The notes under the pieces: model-generated | What the model was told of the DNA's origin: nothing | The model's database searches: none | The model's input: the letters and a program-made list of their open reading frames with translations, nothing else | Made by a program: the position numbers and the translations under genes | Shown here: positions 26,380 through 37,816 of the stretch, in pieces | How the letters are laid out: each line of letters starts with the position of its first letter | Position numbering within the stretch: position 1 is the first letter of the stretch | DNA from: Dolomedes plantarius | Taxonomy: Eukaryota; Arthropoda; Arachnida; Araneae; Dolomedidae | Direction: 5' to 3' | Assembly: GCA_907164885.2 (NCBI GenBank) | Contig: OU015498.1 | Location: 92,311,733-92,375,732 of the forward strand | DNA: 64,000 bases

Positions 26380-26382
<3 letters not shown>
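25933..26382 (+). repeat. 3' LTR of the degraded gypsy element
   Basis: It runs from 'tgtagagtgagc' to 'tgacctaca', with AATAAA at 26328-26333. Relative to the 5' LTR it has an extra 'caagtttcgaga'-type insertion near 26250 and scattered substitutions. Confidence 0.92.
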
Positions 26383-26421
<39 letters not shown>

Positions 26422-26423
26422 CA

Positions 26424-26480
<57 letters not shown>

Positions 26481-26504
26481 TATATATATATATATATATA
26501 TATA
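26383..26504. repeat. (CA)n(TA)n microsatellite
   Basis: A (CA)n tract to about 26436, then (TA)n interrupted by 'caga', ending in the TA target of the next element. Confidence 0.95.
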
Positions 26505-27046
26505 CAGTCGAACCTCCATATATCGAACTTCCCCATATCAAAATTTTATTTATCAAATTCTTAGCAAATCTCCATGTTCATTACATAGAAAAACTGTTTC
26601 TATATATCGAAAAAATCTCTATATATCGAAATTTTTTTTCACGACATATTGGGAGATCTTATTCAATTTTAGAATAAAATCTCCCAATTTTTGACGTTTG
26701 AAACAATACGTCGTGGACTTCAATTCGCGGAAAATGTCCCTGATGAAGTTTTTAGTGGACTGAATAAATGCGAGCATTTCTTTGATGAACTTTCCTCAAA
26801 ACTGGCTATTCAGCAAGATATTCGTAGTTTTTTTTAAAAGAATGTAGTCACTGTAACCACTATCTGGATTATTGTTTTCTTTAAAAGGTATAAAGTACTC
26901 AATAAATCTTTCATACAAAAGTTAGCTTTAATTTTAATGTTTTAGGATAATTATGATAAAACTAAGATCAATTCTATATATCGAAATTTCTATATATCGA
27001 ATTTTTTTCCGGCATTTTGCTACTTCGATATATGGAGGTTCGACTG
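26505..27046 (+). mobile_element. Tigger deletion derivative (MITE)
   Basis: The left end 'cagtcgaacctccatatatc' and the right end are matching inverted repeats. TA precedes the left end; the right side has CA where TA is expected, probably a point change. The words 'ctatatatcgaa' and 'atatatcgaaattt' repeat inside both ends. The middle keeps the tail of a Tigger transposase (26682-26837). Confidence 0.85.
26682..26837 (+). pseudogene. C-terminal remnant of a Tigger transposase
   Basis: A plus-strand frame reads 'TIRRGLQFAENVPDEVF' and ends 'QQDIRSFF' stop, the usual acidic tail and terminal 'FF' of Tigger transposases. All catalytic residues are gone, which identifies the parent of this MITE. 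Confidence 0.75.
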
Positions 27047-27050
27047 CATA

Positions 27051-28607
27051 TACACTGCTCAAAAAAATTAGGGGAGCAAGCAAAGAAGTTAAGAAAACCG
27101 TGCGAGACAGCCACGTATTGGCATAAAGTGGATAGTACACGCGTATCAATGCGCTATACAGAAAAAAATACGTAAAAAAAATTTGTAATTAAGCTTTAAT
27201 TCTTTGGAAATATGGAAAAAAACATGAAAATATGATTTAGGGTAACAATTTGGTTACATGTAAACGATAAAAAAAAGTATTGTTTAGAAATGATGCAAGA
27301 TTTTTAATATGGCATGTGGTCTCCTCGAGCAGCTAAGACTGCTGCACACCTGTTTTCCATGGATGCGATGATGTTATCGATAAGAATTTAGGGAATACTG
27401 TTCCACTCCTCAAAAAGTGCAATCTCCAAGTCTCGGAGAGTAAAAGGAGGCCTTGGTCTCGTAGCAATGCGTTGTCCGAGCATGTCCCAAACATGCTCGA
27501 TTGAATTCAGATCAGGAGAGCACGCTGGCCATTCATACGCTGTATTGTTTCAGCTTCAAGCATGTTCTCCACAAGACGAGCTGTATGCGGTCTGGCATTA
27601 TCATGCTGGAAAACAAAAGAATCTCTAATGGCTGCAGCGTAAGGTATGACATGAGGTCTCAGTATCTCGTCTGCATACCATCGGGCCGTCAAAGTACCAT
27701 TCCGAATGATATGCAGGTCCGTACGTCCACCTATGCTGATTCCACCCCATACCATAAAACCAGCTCGTCTGTATTGTGACCTTTCACGAACGAATGTGGG
27801 GTTATTTCGAGTGCCCCTTTCCCTCCATACCAAAACACGTCGGTTGTCACACTCCAGACTGAATCGGGACTCGTCTGTAAACAGCACTTGGCTCCAATCA
27901 TGTTGCTCCCAATCTCGATGTGCAGCAGCCCATCTTTTTCGGGCTGCACGGTGGCGTGAGGTCAACGGAATGCAGACCATTGGCCTACGTGCATAGAGAC
28001 CTCCCTGATGAAGCCTATTACGTACTGTTTGGCTGGACACCCTTCGTCCTGTTTCCAAGAGCAACTGTCTTTGAAGCTGAGTAGCATTGTCTGTTCTGTT
28101 TCGACGAGCTGTTAACAGTATATACCGGTCATCAGTTGCTGTAGTGGCGCGTAGCCGACCTTGCCCTGGTCGACGTCTAACATTCCCTATTTCTTGGAAT
28201 CGATTCCACAGCCTTGCAACGATACTTCTGGCGAATCCAACAGCGTCCGCGACACTACTTGTGTTTGCCCGGATTCAAGTTTGCCTATAATACGCCATGC
28301 CATGGATTTCGGTAAATCACGTTGTTGAGACATTTTCAAGTCACCTTTTCTCAAAAAGAATAACTGAGCAATCGAATTTCACAGTTAAGGCAGTGAAACA
28401 GACGTTTCTGCAACATCCCGACTTCCGGCTTTATGTTCTTTTTCTGGTTTTTGACGTCATGAACTTTGATTTGTATATGAAGTTTTCTTCTTCTGTTTCC
28501 TGCTAGACTTTAAATTATGGATGATTTATTTTATGTTACTTATCGGTGTAAGTATTTGCGTAATTTCGTTAAAACCATGTGCTCCCCTAATTGTTTTGAG
28601 TAGTGTA
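27051..28607 (-). mobile_element. Tc1-like transposon, inactive
   Basis: The ends 'tacactgctcaaaaaaatta' and (inverted) 'tacactactcaaaacaatta', each followed by 'ggggagca', are flanked by TA (27049-27050 and 28608-28609). At 1557 bp with one minus-strand transposase it is a full-length Tc1-like element, inserted directly beside the Tigger derivative. Confidence 0.93.
27388..28333 (-). pseudogene. Tc1-like transposase (DD34E) with frameshifts
   Basis: Translation would begin at ATG 28333-28331 ('MSQQRDLPKS'). The N-terminal HTH part is shifted out of frame within about 40 codons. The long frame 27507-28064 holds the second HTH region and the DDE core with 'VLFTDESRF' (first Asp) and 'FQHDNARPHTA' (second Asp). 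A single-base shift near 27525 puts the catalytic Glu ('SIEHVWD') and the C-terminus in another frame, which stops at 27388-27390. At least two frameshifts make it non-functional. Confidence 0.92.
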
Positions 28608-28619
28608 TATATATATACT

Positions 28620-28905
28620 AGGCGGAGTTCACCCCTCCTCTCCTAGCCGCCTATGGCACCCCACAACCCTCTGACAGATCACTCTGCTTTCTATCTATTC
28701 ATTTTTTGTACTTATGGAACAAATAGTGACAAATAAGTGAGAAAATGAACAGAAGGTGGCTAGACGAGGGGGGCATTCACATGACCGCCTACGGCGATCC
28801 ATCTCTTTTTGGTAAATCACTTTCCATTTTATCTATTCATTTTTTGATCATATGAAAGAAATAGTGGAAGATTAGGGAGAAAATTAAGCTCCATATAAAA
28901 ACGTA
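28620..28905. repeat. Tandem duplication, unit about 137 bp, two copies
   Basis: 'ccgcctatggc' (about 28648) and 'ccgcctacggc' (about 28784), and 'atctattcattttttg' at about 28693 and 28831, recur at the same spacing. The copies are diverged. Confidence 0.65.
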
Positions 28906-29221
28906 ACGGAAAAGCATTAAAGGAAAACATTACACAAAAGTGTTGCAGATATGCGCTGATTATTTTGCACGTGTGTGTACTTTTCTTAGTATGTAAAGAT
29001 TTCTCTTTTTTTTTAGTAATTGAAAAAGAGAATTAATAAACGACAAACACATCCAATATGCAACTTAAAATGCTGACAGTAAAGAATATTAACAAAATCT
29101 TCTTATGACCACTTGCCAGAGGGGAGGGTCAAACCTTCCTCCCCAAATCTGGAGGTCGGTATTCCGCAAAATGAACGACTGGAATATTTCAAATGGATGG
29201 TTAGCTGGTTGAGAGCTCTAA
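28906..29221. other. Unassigned stretch
   Basis: No gene or repeat structure seen. Confidence 0.4.
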
Positions 29222-29375
29222 GGTAATATTTTTTTTTCTATAGCAGTGTCAATTAAACCAGGACCTTCTACTGTTTATAGTTGATTCTGGACGGATACAA
29301 ACAACCATGCCAACAGTGGGACTCGAACCCACAAACTCTGATACCCGATGATAGCGACCGGCTTGAAGCTATTTC
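29222..29375 (-). mobile_element. tRNA-derived SINE fragment
   Basis: On the minus strand 'gtgggttcgagtcccac' forms a perfect T-arm with a B box. It is followed by a non-tRNA body and an A-rich end (the T run at about 29230-29238). The 5' tRNA half is poorly preserved. Confidence 0.65.
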
Positions 29376-30012
29376 AGATGGAAGCGAGGAGGTGTTATTT
29401 CTCACGACTTTCCCGCCCACATATTTCCCTTTTCATTGTTAGCATGCGTTTAGCATGAATGAATTTTATCAACGAGAAAATATGTACCTAAATTACTCAA
29501 ATAATTTTTCCTAACTTTACCGTATTTTTAATTTTTGCAACAGTAAAAATTACAAAAGTTATTCCTCTAAATCTTCAGAAGTACTATTCTTTCGGATAGA
29601 GTACTTCTTTCAGTGATTTGCTTCTCTTGGGGGATGATAAATATTTTAACCATTGTTCTGCTCGTAATGGTGATGAATGGTATGGGATTTCGTTGAGAAA
29701 TCTGAAAAAAAAAACATTACTTCCATAAGATCACATTCATTCACACAATCATGTTTTTATTCATTGCATAGCTTAAGGGATATTATTTTTGAGAAACATT
29801 GAGCATTTGTTTTCTTTACTCATGTTATAGTGATTGATAACAAATACGAGATAATGAAACTTCGGATTACTTCTTTGCTCATTAATAGTGTTAGGTTCAA
29901 TGGCCAATAATTCGTTTCTATGTATCCTACCGGGCATTAGTTCTTGTTGCTTCATGGCCACAGTAATACCAATCTCTATATATATCTAAATTCAGTATAA
30001 TTTTCAATGCAA
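29376..30012. other. Unassigned stretch
   Basis: No gene recognised. A 62-codon minus frame at 29773-29961 has no known domain. Confidence 0.4.
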
Positions 30013-30632
30013 TCTGTATATACGTATATAAAACAGTTCCGTAAGTGACTGACTGACAGATAACGCACAGACCAAACCGCTGGACCTAAAGAGCTGAAAT
30101 TTTACATGGCTATTCTTCTTATAGTGTAGGGGTGCACTAAGAAAGATTTTTGAAAAATTCTTCTTAGATTTTTTTAAATTAAATTTTTAAGCAGTTTTTG
30201 TAACATTTTTTGAAGTTTGCATTTAAAATTATAATTTGAGAGTTATACAATTTATATCACGAGAAAGATTATAAAAATTCCTTTAAAATGAAATTTTTTT
30301 CGAATATTTACCTCCATTTTCTAACTTTTTAGGAATTTTTAAAGATTAATTTTTAGAATTTAATTTATTAAATGCTGATCACGTGGGTTCTTTTCTTTTG
30401 TGATACTTTAAATTAATTCTGCGTCACGTGCGTAACAACAAAATAAATTGACAAAAAATATTAAAACACAATAAAAGATAAAATTTGACCACTAGGCTAA
30501 TTGAGATGGAAGTTTGTTAAGAATTTAATTCAAATTAATTAAGAATTTAATTCTCTAAAAAGCAATTTCATTATTTTTTCATTGTAATTATCCTAAAATG
30601 TACTCCGTAGCGAAGGACGGGTATTCAGCTAG
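30013..30632 (+). mobile_element. Non-autonomous Helitron, family 'ACAGTTCCGTAAC'
   Basis: Starts A|TC 'tgtatatacg', then 'aaaacagttccgtaag' and 'ccgctggacctaaagagc'. Ends 'cgggtattcagctag' followed by T. It matches the minus-strand copy at 12405-13298 at both ends and has no coding capacity. Confidence 0.82.
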
Positions 30633-30643
30633 TAAGTTAATAT

Positions 30644-30974
30644 GTTGTTGTTTGTTGTTTCTTATTCCCCATGGCTGGAAATTCCAGACCAGGTCCATAT
30701 AAACTACGGGCTGAAGTGTGCGGCTCCGGTTTTTGATAGCACCACAAGGGTCGGAGTCCGTCTTAGCTAGTTGCCACCTCAATTTTCACCGAGCACCCCC
30801 AGGAGAGACATCTTGGGGGATTGTACTGACCTTCATAGAGGGACTTTCCAGTCTGCGAATTTAATGTGCCCATATCCGGCCTAGATACGGAGGTATTTAA
30901 CGCCGGGATTCGATCCGAGCACCCCCAGCACCGAAAGCCAGCACGCTACCGCAAGGCCAGATCGAGCCCAGATA
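30644..30974 (-). mobile_element. tRNA-derived SINE with target duplication
   Basis: On the minus strand the head has an A box ('tggccttgcggtagcg') and a B box ('ggatcgaatccc'). The element ends in an 'aacaacaaacaacaaca' tail. TTAATAT flanks it on both sides (30637-30643 and 30975-30981), a plausible target duplication. Pol III internal promoters are implied by the boxes. Confidence 0.8.
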
Positions 30975-31165
30975 TTAATATATTCTCTTTTATTACACAT
31001 CAATTTTGTATATGTGCTCTAAATGTATAAATTATTTCATAAATTCACATGCATGCATGTGTACATATAAAATTTCAGACTAAAATCAAAATGATAAAAC
31101 TATGTGTGTTGATAACATTTCTATGTCAGCACTGACGAAATGATGACTTAGGATTGTGTCTGAAA

Positions 31166-31464
31166 AAAAGTAGGTAGCCCAAGGTATCCTAGTGATAGCG
31201 CGTTGGACTTAGAACCGGGGTTGTTTGGTACGGATCCCGGCGAGGCCATTAAATACCTTTCTGTCTGACTTGAATACTCATGCGTTAAATATCGGAAAAT
31301 CCTTTTATGGGGTGAGAGAGGGTGGGATAAAGTACGATTCCCTCCACCCACAGATGTCATCCCCGGGGTTACTGAGCCAAAATTGAGGTAGCACGAGGGG
31401 TTGGTGTTGGTTCACCTATACGATACCCCCATAGAAAGCAATCTTAATCTTAATCTAATATCTT
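31166..31464 (+). mobile_element. tRNA-derived SINE with AATCTT tail
   Basis: The head reads 'aaggtatcctagtgatagcg' (A-box region), then 'ggtacggatccc' (B-box-like), then a roughly 200 bp body and a tail of 'aatctt' units. It belongs to a different family from the minus-strand SINEs at 38423 and 47208. Confidence 0.75.
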
Positions 31465-32053
31465 AATGGACAAGTGCCACACATTGGCAAACAACAGATA
31501 AACACACATTGGTATTGCATAATGAACAATCCTTTACAAATGTGTGTATTTGTGGGGGGGAGGGGGGAAATTGAGCTAACAGAACGATAGCTCGCCAGTT
31601 CCCTTAGGGCAAAACTGAAATCACTGTTAAGCTAAACACAAATAGGCTAAAATACTTCAAGTTACATAAACTAGTAAAATGGACTTTTGTAGTTAAAAGG
31701 ACTCTATTAAGATTAAAAACTATATTTTTAGATGATTGTTTTATTTAGAATTAACGTCATTATAACTGACTGTTACGGAGTCAGTAAGGATGTATATCTT
31801 ACTTACAGATCGCTTTAAGAGTTATTTAATTCCTCTTTTATTTTATACTTAATATTTTAAGATTTAAGAAAAATTATATTGTCGTGACGTCATGAATAGA
31901 TGTAGGATTAATACTCTTTATCTAATTACACTTTATCTTGATCATCTCACTGTTAAATTTTCATGTATTGAAGCATAAATAATCAGTAAATCTAAAGTTG
32001 CTAGCCATATTACTGACATAAAACTGAGAGGGTAATAATTTTTCATAAACAAA

Positions 32054-32055
<2 letters not shown>
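31465..32055. other. Unassigned stretch
   Basis: Contains a short G-rich run at about 31553-31567. No gene seen. Confidence 0.4.

Positions 32056-32132
<77 letters not shown>
32056..32132. repeat. (TC)n(TA)n microsatellite
   Basis: TC run then TA run. Confidence 0.95.
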
Positions 32133-32137
<5 letters not shown>

Positions 32138-32475
32138 GCTCCCGATGATCAATGGCCAGTTTGCAAATTACCCAAGAAAAATTGCCTTCTTCTCTGATTT
32201 TGAAGTGTTTTTTTTTTAAATTTGATTGAACTAAAGGGATTCTCACAGTGGTAATAATATTAGTTAGTGCTGGTATGATCAACTGCCGTTACTTCATGAT
32301 CTAGCTCCGCAAAACTTCTAGTTTTGGACACTTTCTCTTGGACAATTCGTTAACTGGTCATTCATTGTCGGGCACATCGAGATTTGGCCGAACCAAAATC
32401 GGAAGTCGTTGTAAATTCTCGATTATTTCAAGGTTTGGCCAAGTGACTTGGCCAATTCTAGAAGTGGCCAGACTG
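32133..32475. other. Unassigned stretch with a repeated 'ttggcc' word
   Basis: 'gatttggccgaacc', 'gtttggccaagtgacttggcc' and 'agtggccagac' occur between about 32380 and 32470. No gene recognised. Confidence 0.35.
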
Positions 32476-32726
<251 letters not shown>

Positions 32727-32778
32727 TTGTTTGTGCGTACCTTTTTGTTTATTTAAATTAACCAAATATATTAATAAA

Positions 32779-33380
32779 CTAGTTGATACCCGTCAAAACA
32801 TGACGGCTAGATAGTAAATAAATGTACTAATACGCAGATTATATTCATCATTGCCAGATGTTGAAAATCATAATAATGCGCAGAAACAAATTAATGTGTT
32901 TAAGCGACCTCGTACTTAGTGAGTATCTAAAGCCAGATTTAAAAATGTCACTGAGCATGCGCAGAAAGCAATTTTTTTTTTAATGGTGAATTATCGCTCA
33001 TTAAACAGTGCGAAATAAGCAATTGCCATCAAGTTAAATCTTATATTTCACAAGCATAATTATCATAAAAATAAAAATGGCAGAGAGAGATCTAGAGAGA
33101 TCCTCGGATCAAACGTGCTTATCATTAAAACATGTCACTGAGCATGCGCAGAAATAGTGAGTTTCTAAAGTCAGATTTAAACATGCCACTGAGCATGCGC
33201 AGAAATCAATTTTTCAATTGTAAATTATAGCTCATTAATAGAAATTGCGGTTACGAAAACCAAATTTGACAAATCTACAGATTGCAATCTTTCGTTTAAG
33301 ACCAAAATGAAGTAAATTGATGCTGTAGTTTTCTCTCACGGACTGCCCAAAAAGTCGACTTAGCAACTTAAATATATAGA
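32779..33380 (-). mobile_element. Non-autonomous Helitron, family 'CCGTCA-hairpin', copy A
   Basis: On the minus strand it starts A|'tctatatatttaagttgc' and ends 'gacgggtatcaactag' before T. The hairpin 'ccgtcatgttttgacgg' lies just before the end, as expected for a Helitron 3' terminus. The word 'actgagcatgcgcagaaa' recurs three times inside. Related copies stand at 54416-54986 and 54987-55589. No coding capacity. Confidence 0.9.
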
Positions 33381-34617
33381 TGTTCAAATTTTACCACTAC
33401 GAGGGGAGATATTTCTTGTAACAGTATGTCAACATACTTAGTAACATAATCGAATTATCTCGATTTTATTTCAGAAAATTCAAAATAGGCTTACAGAGTT
33501 TTACAAAGGTAAGTATATTTTAATAATGGTCACCCCTCTAAACGGCCACTTTTTTTAATAAGCTATAATTTGGGGAATTTGTATTACCTTAGTAAAATCA
33601 CACTCAAATCATCGATAATTGTACCTCAGCAATTTATATAATTTTTTCTTGTAATCACGTTAAGTGCATACTTTATAACGTATACCTGCATACCTTTTAA
33701 CAATTAATTTTTGAACATGTGCTTACCTTGATGGTCTTTTTTAAACTGTCTTGACTAACACAGCAAAAAATTGACTATTTCAAACAATTATTAAAAATTT
33801 AGAAATTGGAAAGATAAAATTTCATTGAGCTCTAAGTCCTTAAAGTGTATAATACTGGTAACAATAACAAAGAGCATATATTTTCTCTATATCTTAAATT
33901 TGTTAAAAAACTGGCCAATAAATTTAAATATTTTATATAAATTACCGTGTTTGATTTCACGAATACGCTTTATAAAAACAGGTTATCTCCAAGATAATTC
34001 ACATATTTCTCACGGGAGTAGAGCAAAATTTCCGCATCCAAATAACATCAGTACCGAAACATTTACATTTAATTATCGTTTAATACTGAAGCAACTGTAT
34101 TTATTCTATCTCCCCCTATTGGCACACTGCTCACACTCTGCATACAAACAATGCCATTAGCAATTCATTTTAAACGGTTTACTCTTTACTCTTCTAGATG
34201 GCGCTGCTAGTTAAATGGACAGGATGTTTTTAAATTGAACTTTCAAATGAGTCGTTATTCAATTTCCCTTTGAAGTTAAAACATATTTATTGTAAACATT
34301 CAAGATGAGTTAACTTTGCTCTTAGGATATATTTTTCATGGAAATTACTATGCAGACTGGTGTAGCAAAATATTTAAATGAAAGTTACTTCAGGATATTC
34401 CACATTTTTAATCGGTTTTCAAAATAAATAAATTGTAAAATGTAGCTTGAGTGCACAGAACAAAGTTCATTGCTTGAACAATAAGGGCCTAGAAGGACTT
34501 ATTTAAAGCATTAAAAAATGTGTCACTTGTAGAAATAAAAACTTATTCTGTTCCAAAATAAACTATTTACGATTGTATCACCGCGATCTAAAAAAATGGT
34601 TAATCTACGCATTTTTT
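33381..34617. other. Mostly unassigned; holds a MITE fragment
   Basis: About 33525-33555 ('ggtcacccctctaaacggcc') resembles the core of the small MITE at 4787-4889. The rest shows short frames only, such as 33825-34160, without recognisable domains. Confidence 0.45.
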
Positions 34618-34651
34618 GCTGTGTACTAACCCTATTGGATTCGTTCACCTG
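34618..34651 (+). mobile_element. Orphan end of the 'GGCTGCTGTGTACTAACC' MITE family
   Basis: 'gctgtgtactaaccctattg' followed by 'gattcgttcacc' matches the inverted end of the elements at 34770 and 37817. No partner end was found before the next copy begins 120 bp later. Confidence 0.7.
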
Positions 34652-34769
34652 CTTGTAGCGAGATAAGAAAGATTTATTGCAGATTCAGTACACATTAATC
34701 CAAAATATATTTGCAGGTAAAACAAAGAGAGGTTTCTATAGACTAACAGAAGAAAACTTTGGACTTTAA

Positions 34770-35757
34770 GGCTGCTGTGTACTAACCCTATTGGATTCGC
34801 TCACCTCAGTGTTAAACTATGGAGAAAATTTGTCTACTATTTACAGCTACATAAATGTTGATAATCAAATAAAAATGGTATTTTCAGACACCCTGAACAT
34901 CTTTGAACCTTGCAACAGGATTCTTTTTATAAATTTCGTCAAAAATAAAAAAAAAGGAATTTATGAGTATTTAAAACACACTATACCAGATTTTCCCCCG
35001 AATAATTTATATTTTAAAATTATTTTTTTAATTGAAAAAAAGGAAAAAATGTCCCAAGGTGTAAAATTTCTTTCTCTATTACAGAGTACAATTAACCCTT
35101 CAGCGGGCGCGCCAATGTTTGGAACACCAGCAGGCGCGCGTGGCACAAAGTGCAACGTCTCTTTCAACCTTGATTATTCCTTTTGTAATAAACTTTTTTT
35201 TTTCAAATTGAAGACAATAATTCTGCGTTTTAGGACAAGGCATAAAATGTTTATAATATTGAGATATATTTATAATTAAAGGCCAAAGAATGCAGATACA
35301 ATCGCCATATTTCAAAACTGCCCGGTTTATTGGATCTAAGGACAACGTGCGAATAAATTCCTATTATGTCCAAAAACCTAAAAAATAATGAGATTGTCCA
35401 TCTTCGTGATATGCGGGATACCGTGTAATAGCTGCACATTTGATCGAGTACATCAACCCCTGCTTTTGTCGTATTGTATCCAGCATAATCGTTGGTTTAC
35501 CACGGTTAAATCACGACTACCAACGAATGGAAAGTAATACAAGTGTAAGAAAATCAGACCTGCATTAGAAAGGGTGTATCTATAAATAGAAACTGCTTAG
35601 AACATTCAAACCTTACATGTAAAAACAAACCATTCAAAATTACGAAAATGTTGCGCTCTGTACACGAGTGCGCCCGCTGAAGGGTTAAAAAAAAATCTTT
35701 CAATCAAAGTTGGCAGTCCGTGGTGAGCGAATCCAATAGGGTTAGTACACATCAGCC
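34770..35757. mobile_element. TTAA-flanked piggyBac-like MITE, interrupted
   Basis: TTAA at 34766-34769 and 35758-35761 borders inverted ends 'ggctgctgtgtactaaccc' and (inverted) 'ggctgatgtgtactaaccc', each continuing 'tattggattcgctcacc'. Internal sequence such as 'ctatttacagctacataaat' and 'ttttataaatttcgtc' matches the shorter copy at 37817-38225. The extra length comes from a second TTAA element at 35096-35684. Confidence 0.9.
35096..35684. mobile_element. piggyBac-like MITE nested in another MITE
   Basis: TTAA at 35092-35095 and 35685-35688 borders inverted ends 'cccttcagcgggcgcgcc' and (inverted) 'cccttcagcgggcgcactc'. CCCTT ends and TTAA targets are piggyBac hallmarks. The sister copy of the host MITE at 37817 shows the empty site as 'gagtacaactaaac', with CTAA in place of TTAA. 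No transposase. Confidence 0.9.
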
Positions 35758-35761
35758 TTAA

Positions 35762-37320
35762 CACGTATATCAAGTAATAAATGCAAGTAGAGAGGAGTTT
35801 GTCTGCAAAAATACAAAAACCAAATTTTTAAATTTTCAATTGTTATAAAAAATAGTCTTTTCGAAATCATTTTCATAACATAGGTACATAAATATAAACA
35901 AATGATAAATTTATACCCCCTTAACGTATGTTTGCATAAATTAAATTATATTTAATTTTCATTTTTCCGAATTTATACATCAATATGTTTGCTGTATGAT
36001 ATCCGGAGATGTCAGACCTGCGCATGAGTTAACCATCCGAGTCCATGATCAACAAATACTTCATCCTGTTATAAAAATGTTGTAAAAAATGATTTTAAAA
36101 AATACGTTCAAAATATACGTACATAAACATAGACAGAAAATAAATTCATGTATCTTAAATATATGATTGTGTAAATGAGATCATATTTAATTTTTATTTT
36201 CCCTAATTTATTTATCAATATAGTTGCTGCATGACATTCGGAGATGTTGTTGTTGTTTGTCAATCCGAGGCACTTGTCAATGAAGACAGTAGCCTTTTAA
36301 GCCCAAGAATTGTTGGTTGCTTTCAATGGCGGCACCGTATGGAGGAACTAACACCACATCTGGTGCCACCACAATTTTGACCAAGCACCCCCAGGGGTGA
36401 CATCTGGAGGGCTCTTACCTTCTTCCACCCTCTCTGACAACATAAAAGGACTTTCCGGTCAACAGATTTAACATGCCAATACACAACCTAGATATGAAGA
36501 TGTTTAATGGCCTTCATCAAGATTCGAATGGAACACCCCCAGTTCCAAGCCCAGCGAGCTACCATTAGACTACCTTGGGGCCACATCCGTCTACGAAAGC
36601 CCCTCGCATGAGTTGAATTTCCGGATTCATTATAAATAAATACTTCTTCCGGTTATAAAAATGTTATAAATTTTTTTAAAAAAAACACGTCAAAAGATGT
36701 AATGACAAAAGCCATGTTAAAAATATTAAAAAAAAATCTCTAGTGCAGACAGCAGGTACAATTAAATACTCTTTTGCTTAATTAAAAAAATTACCTTTTA
36801 TTCAGTAAGCAAGAGGGCAAAAATGATGATTAGTACAGCAACAAACAGCGTAAATAAGTAAGATAATCAAGTAAGCACACAGAGTAGGGAGAAAAAAAAT
36901 AGTTATCTGACCTTAGCATTTATACACACACATGGTTGATTCTAATTGGTCGACGGATGGGGGAAAAACAAACATTGTCACTTTAGCAAAACCAAAGAAA
37001 GAAACTTAACTTAAAAATTATTACTTCTGCCGTGTGAAATAACGTCATCGGTTAACGATATCCAACAGCATGCGTACGTAAATATAAACAAATAATGAAA
37101 TTCATACCATTCATGTACGTTTGTATAAATGAGGTTATATTTTTTATATGTATTTTTTCTTATTTATTTTGCAATGTACTTGCTGCTTGATTACCAGAAA
37201 TGTCAGTACCTCGCACAAATTAATCCTGAGAGTCCGTGAAAAATAAATAATAATTCATCGAGTTACAGAAAATGCCATAAAAACAAAGTTTTTTTTAAAC
37301 ATTTGCAGAATATTTGTACG
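35762..37320 (+). repeat. Tandem array, unit about 234 bp, at least three copies, with insertions
   Basis: The word 'cgtacataaatataaacaaa' recurs at about 35884, 36117 and 37073. Each copy continues with 'ttgctg.atgat..c.ggagatg', 'gcatgagtt' and 'ttataaaaatgtt'. The first spacing is about 234 bp; the second is stretched by a SINE (36245-36595) and about 370 bp of unassigned DNA (36700-37070). Confidence 0.75.
36245..36595 (-). mobile_element. tRNA-derived SINE inside the 234 bp array
   Basis: On the minus strand the head reads 'aaggtagtctaatggtagct' (A-box region) and 'cattcgaatctt' (B box). The tail is 'caacaacaac'. The flanking array unit continues across it ('cggagatg' before, 'cgcatgagtt' after). 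Flanking 'acattcg' and 'acatccg' may be an eroded target duplication. Confidence 0.75.
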
Positions 37321-37812
37321 CTTTCTATGCCAAGCTGTGAAACTATTGCCTAGCGGTTACAATCCTCTTAATGCAAATTTCTTAGGTTTAATGAATGACA
37401 TGTATAGCGACGAATGCTGCACATACAATTTGTGAGTAAGAGCGATTACAGTCTGGAATTTTTCGCTTTCAAGACAGACCGGCACTTACCCTCAAAAGTC
37501 AGAATTTTAAAATAAAATTTTAAGAGCAATATATAGCCACACGTATTGTTATTGACCGTCATTCTTTGTTTCATTTACTCACGTAAAAGCTAGTGATGGT
37601 GATATATGAGAGCATGAAATTCATTTATCTTGTGTACAGGCGCATTAACTCTCTGAGGTCTAATGACTAGCAATTCATTTCTGTTCACTCGAGTAGTTTT
37701 TAGTTCATGATGCATGTGCACAATGAGATCAATAGTATAGTTTCGTTCCCAATTTTTGTATTTCTGTTTGAGATTGGTAACATGAGGTTGGTCAAAAAGT
37801 TCGTTCGGTTTT
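37321..37812. other. Unassigned stretch
   Basis: No gene or repeat recognised. Confidence 0.4.
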
Positions 37813-37816
37813 TAAG

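Larger units (their letters stand above)
21704..26382 (+). mobile_element. Ty3/gypsy LTR retrotransposon, degraded (mdg3-like)
   Basis: Two LTRs (21704-22141 and 25933-26382) flank one decayed gag-pol reading frame in the standard order gag, PR, RT, integrase. RNase H and most of integrase are missing, so the internal part is only about 3.8 kb. By eye the LTRs differ at about 20 positions plus a short indel, indicating a middle-aged insertion. The integrase phrase 'HIDHLGPLEST' is reminiscent of mdg3-type elements; that clade assignment is an inference. Confidence 0.9.

Noticed and set aside
29290..29350. A functional tRNA gene
   Set aside because: Only the T-arm is perfect; the acceptor and D arms cannot be formed, and an A-rich tail follows. 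It fits a SINE fragment.
34791..35279. 162-codon plus-strand frame
   Set aside because: It spans the border between two nested MITEs, so it is an accident of the insertion.
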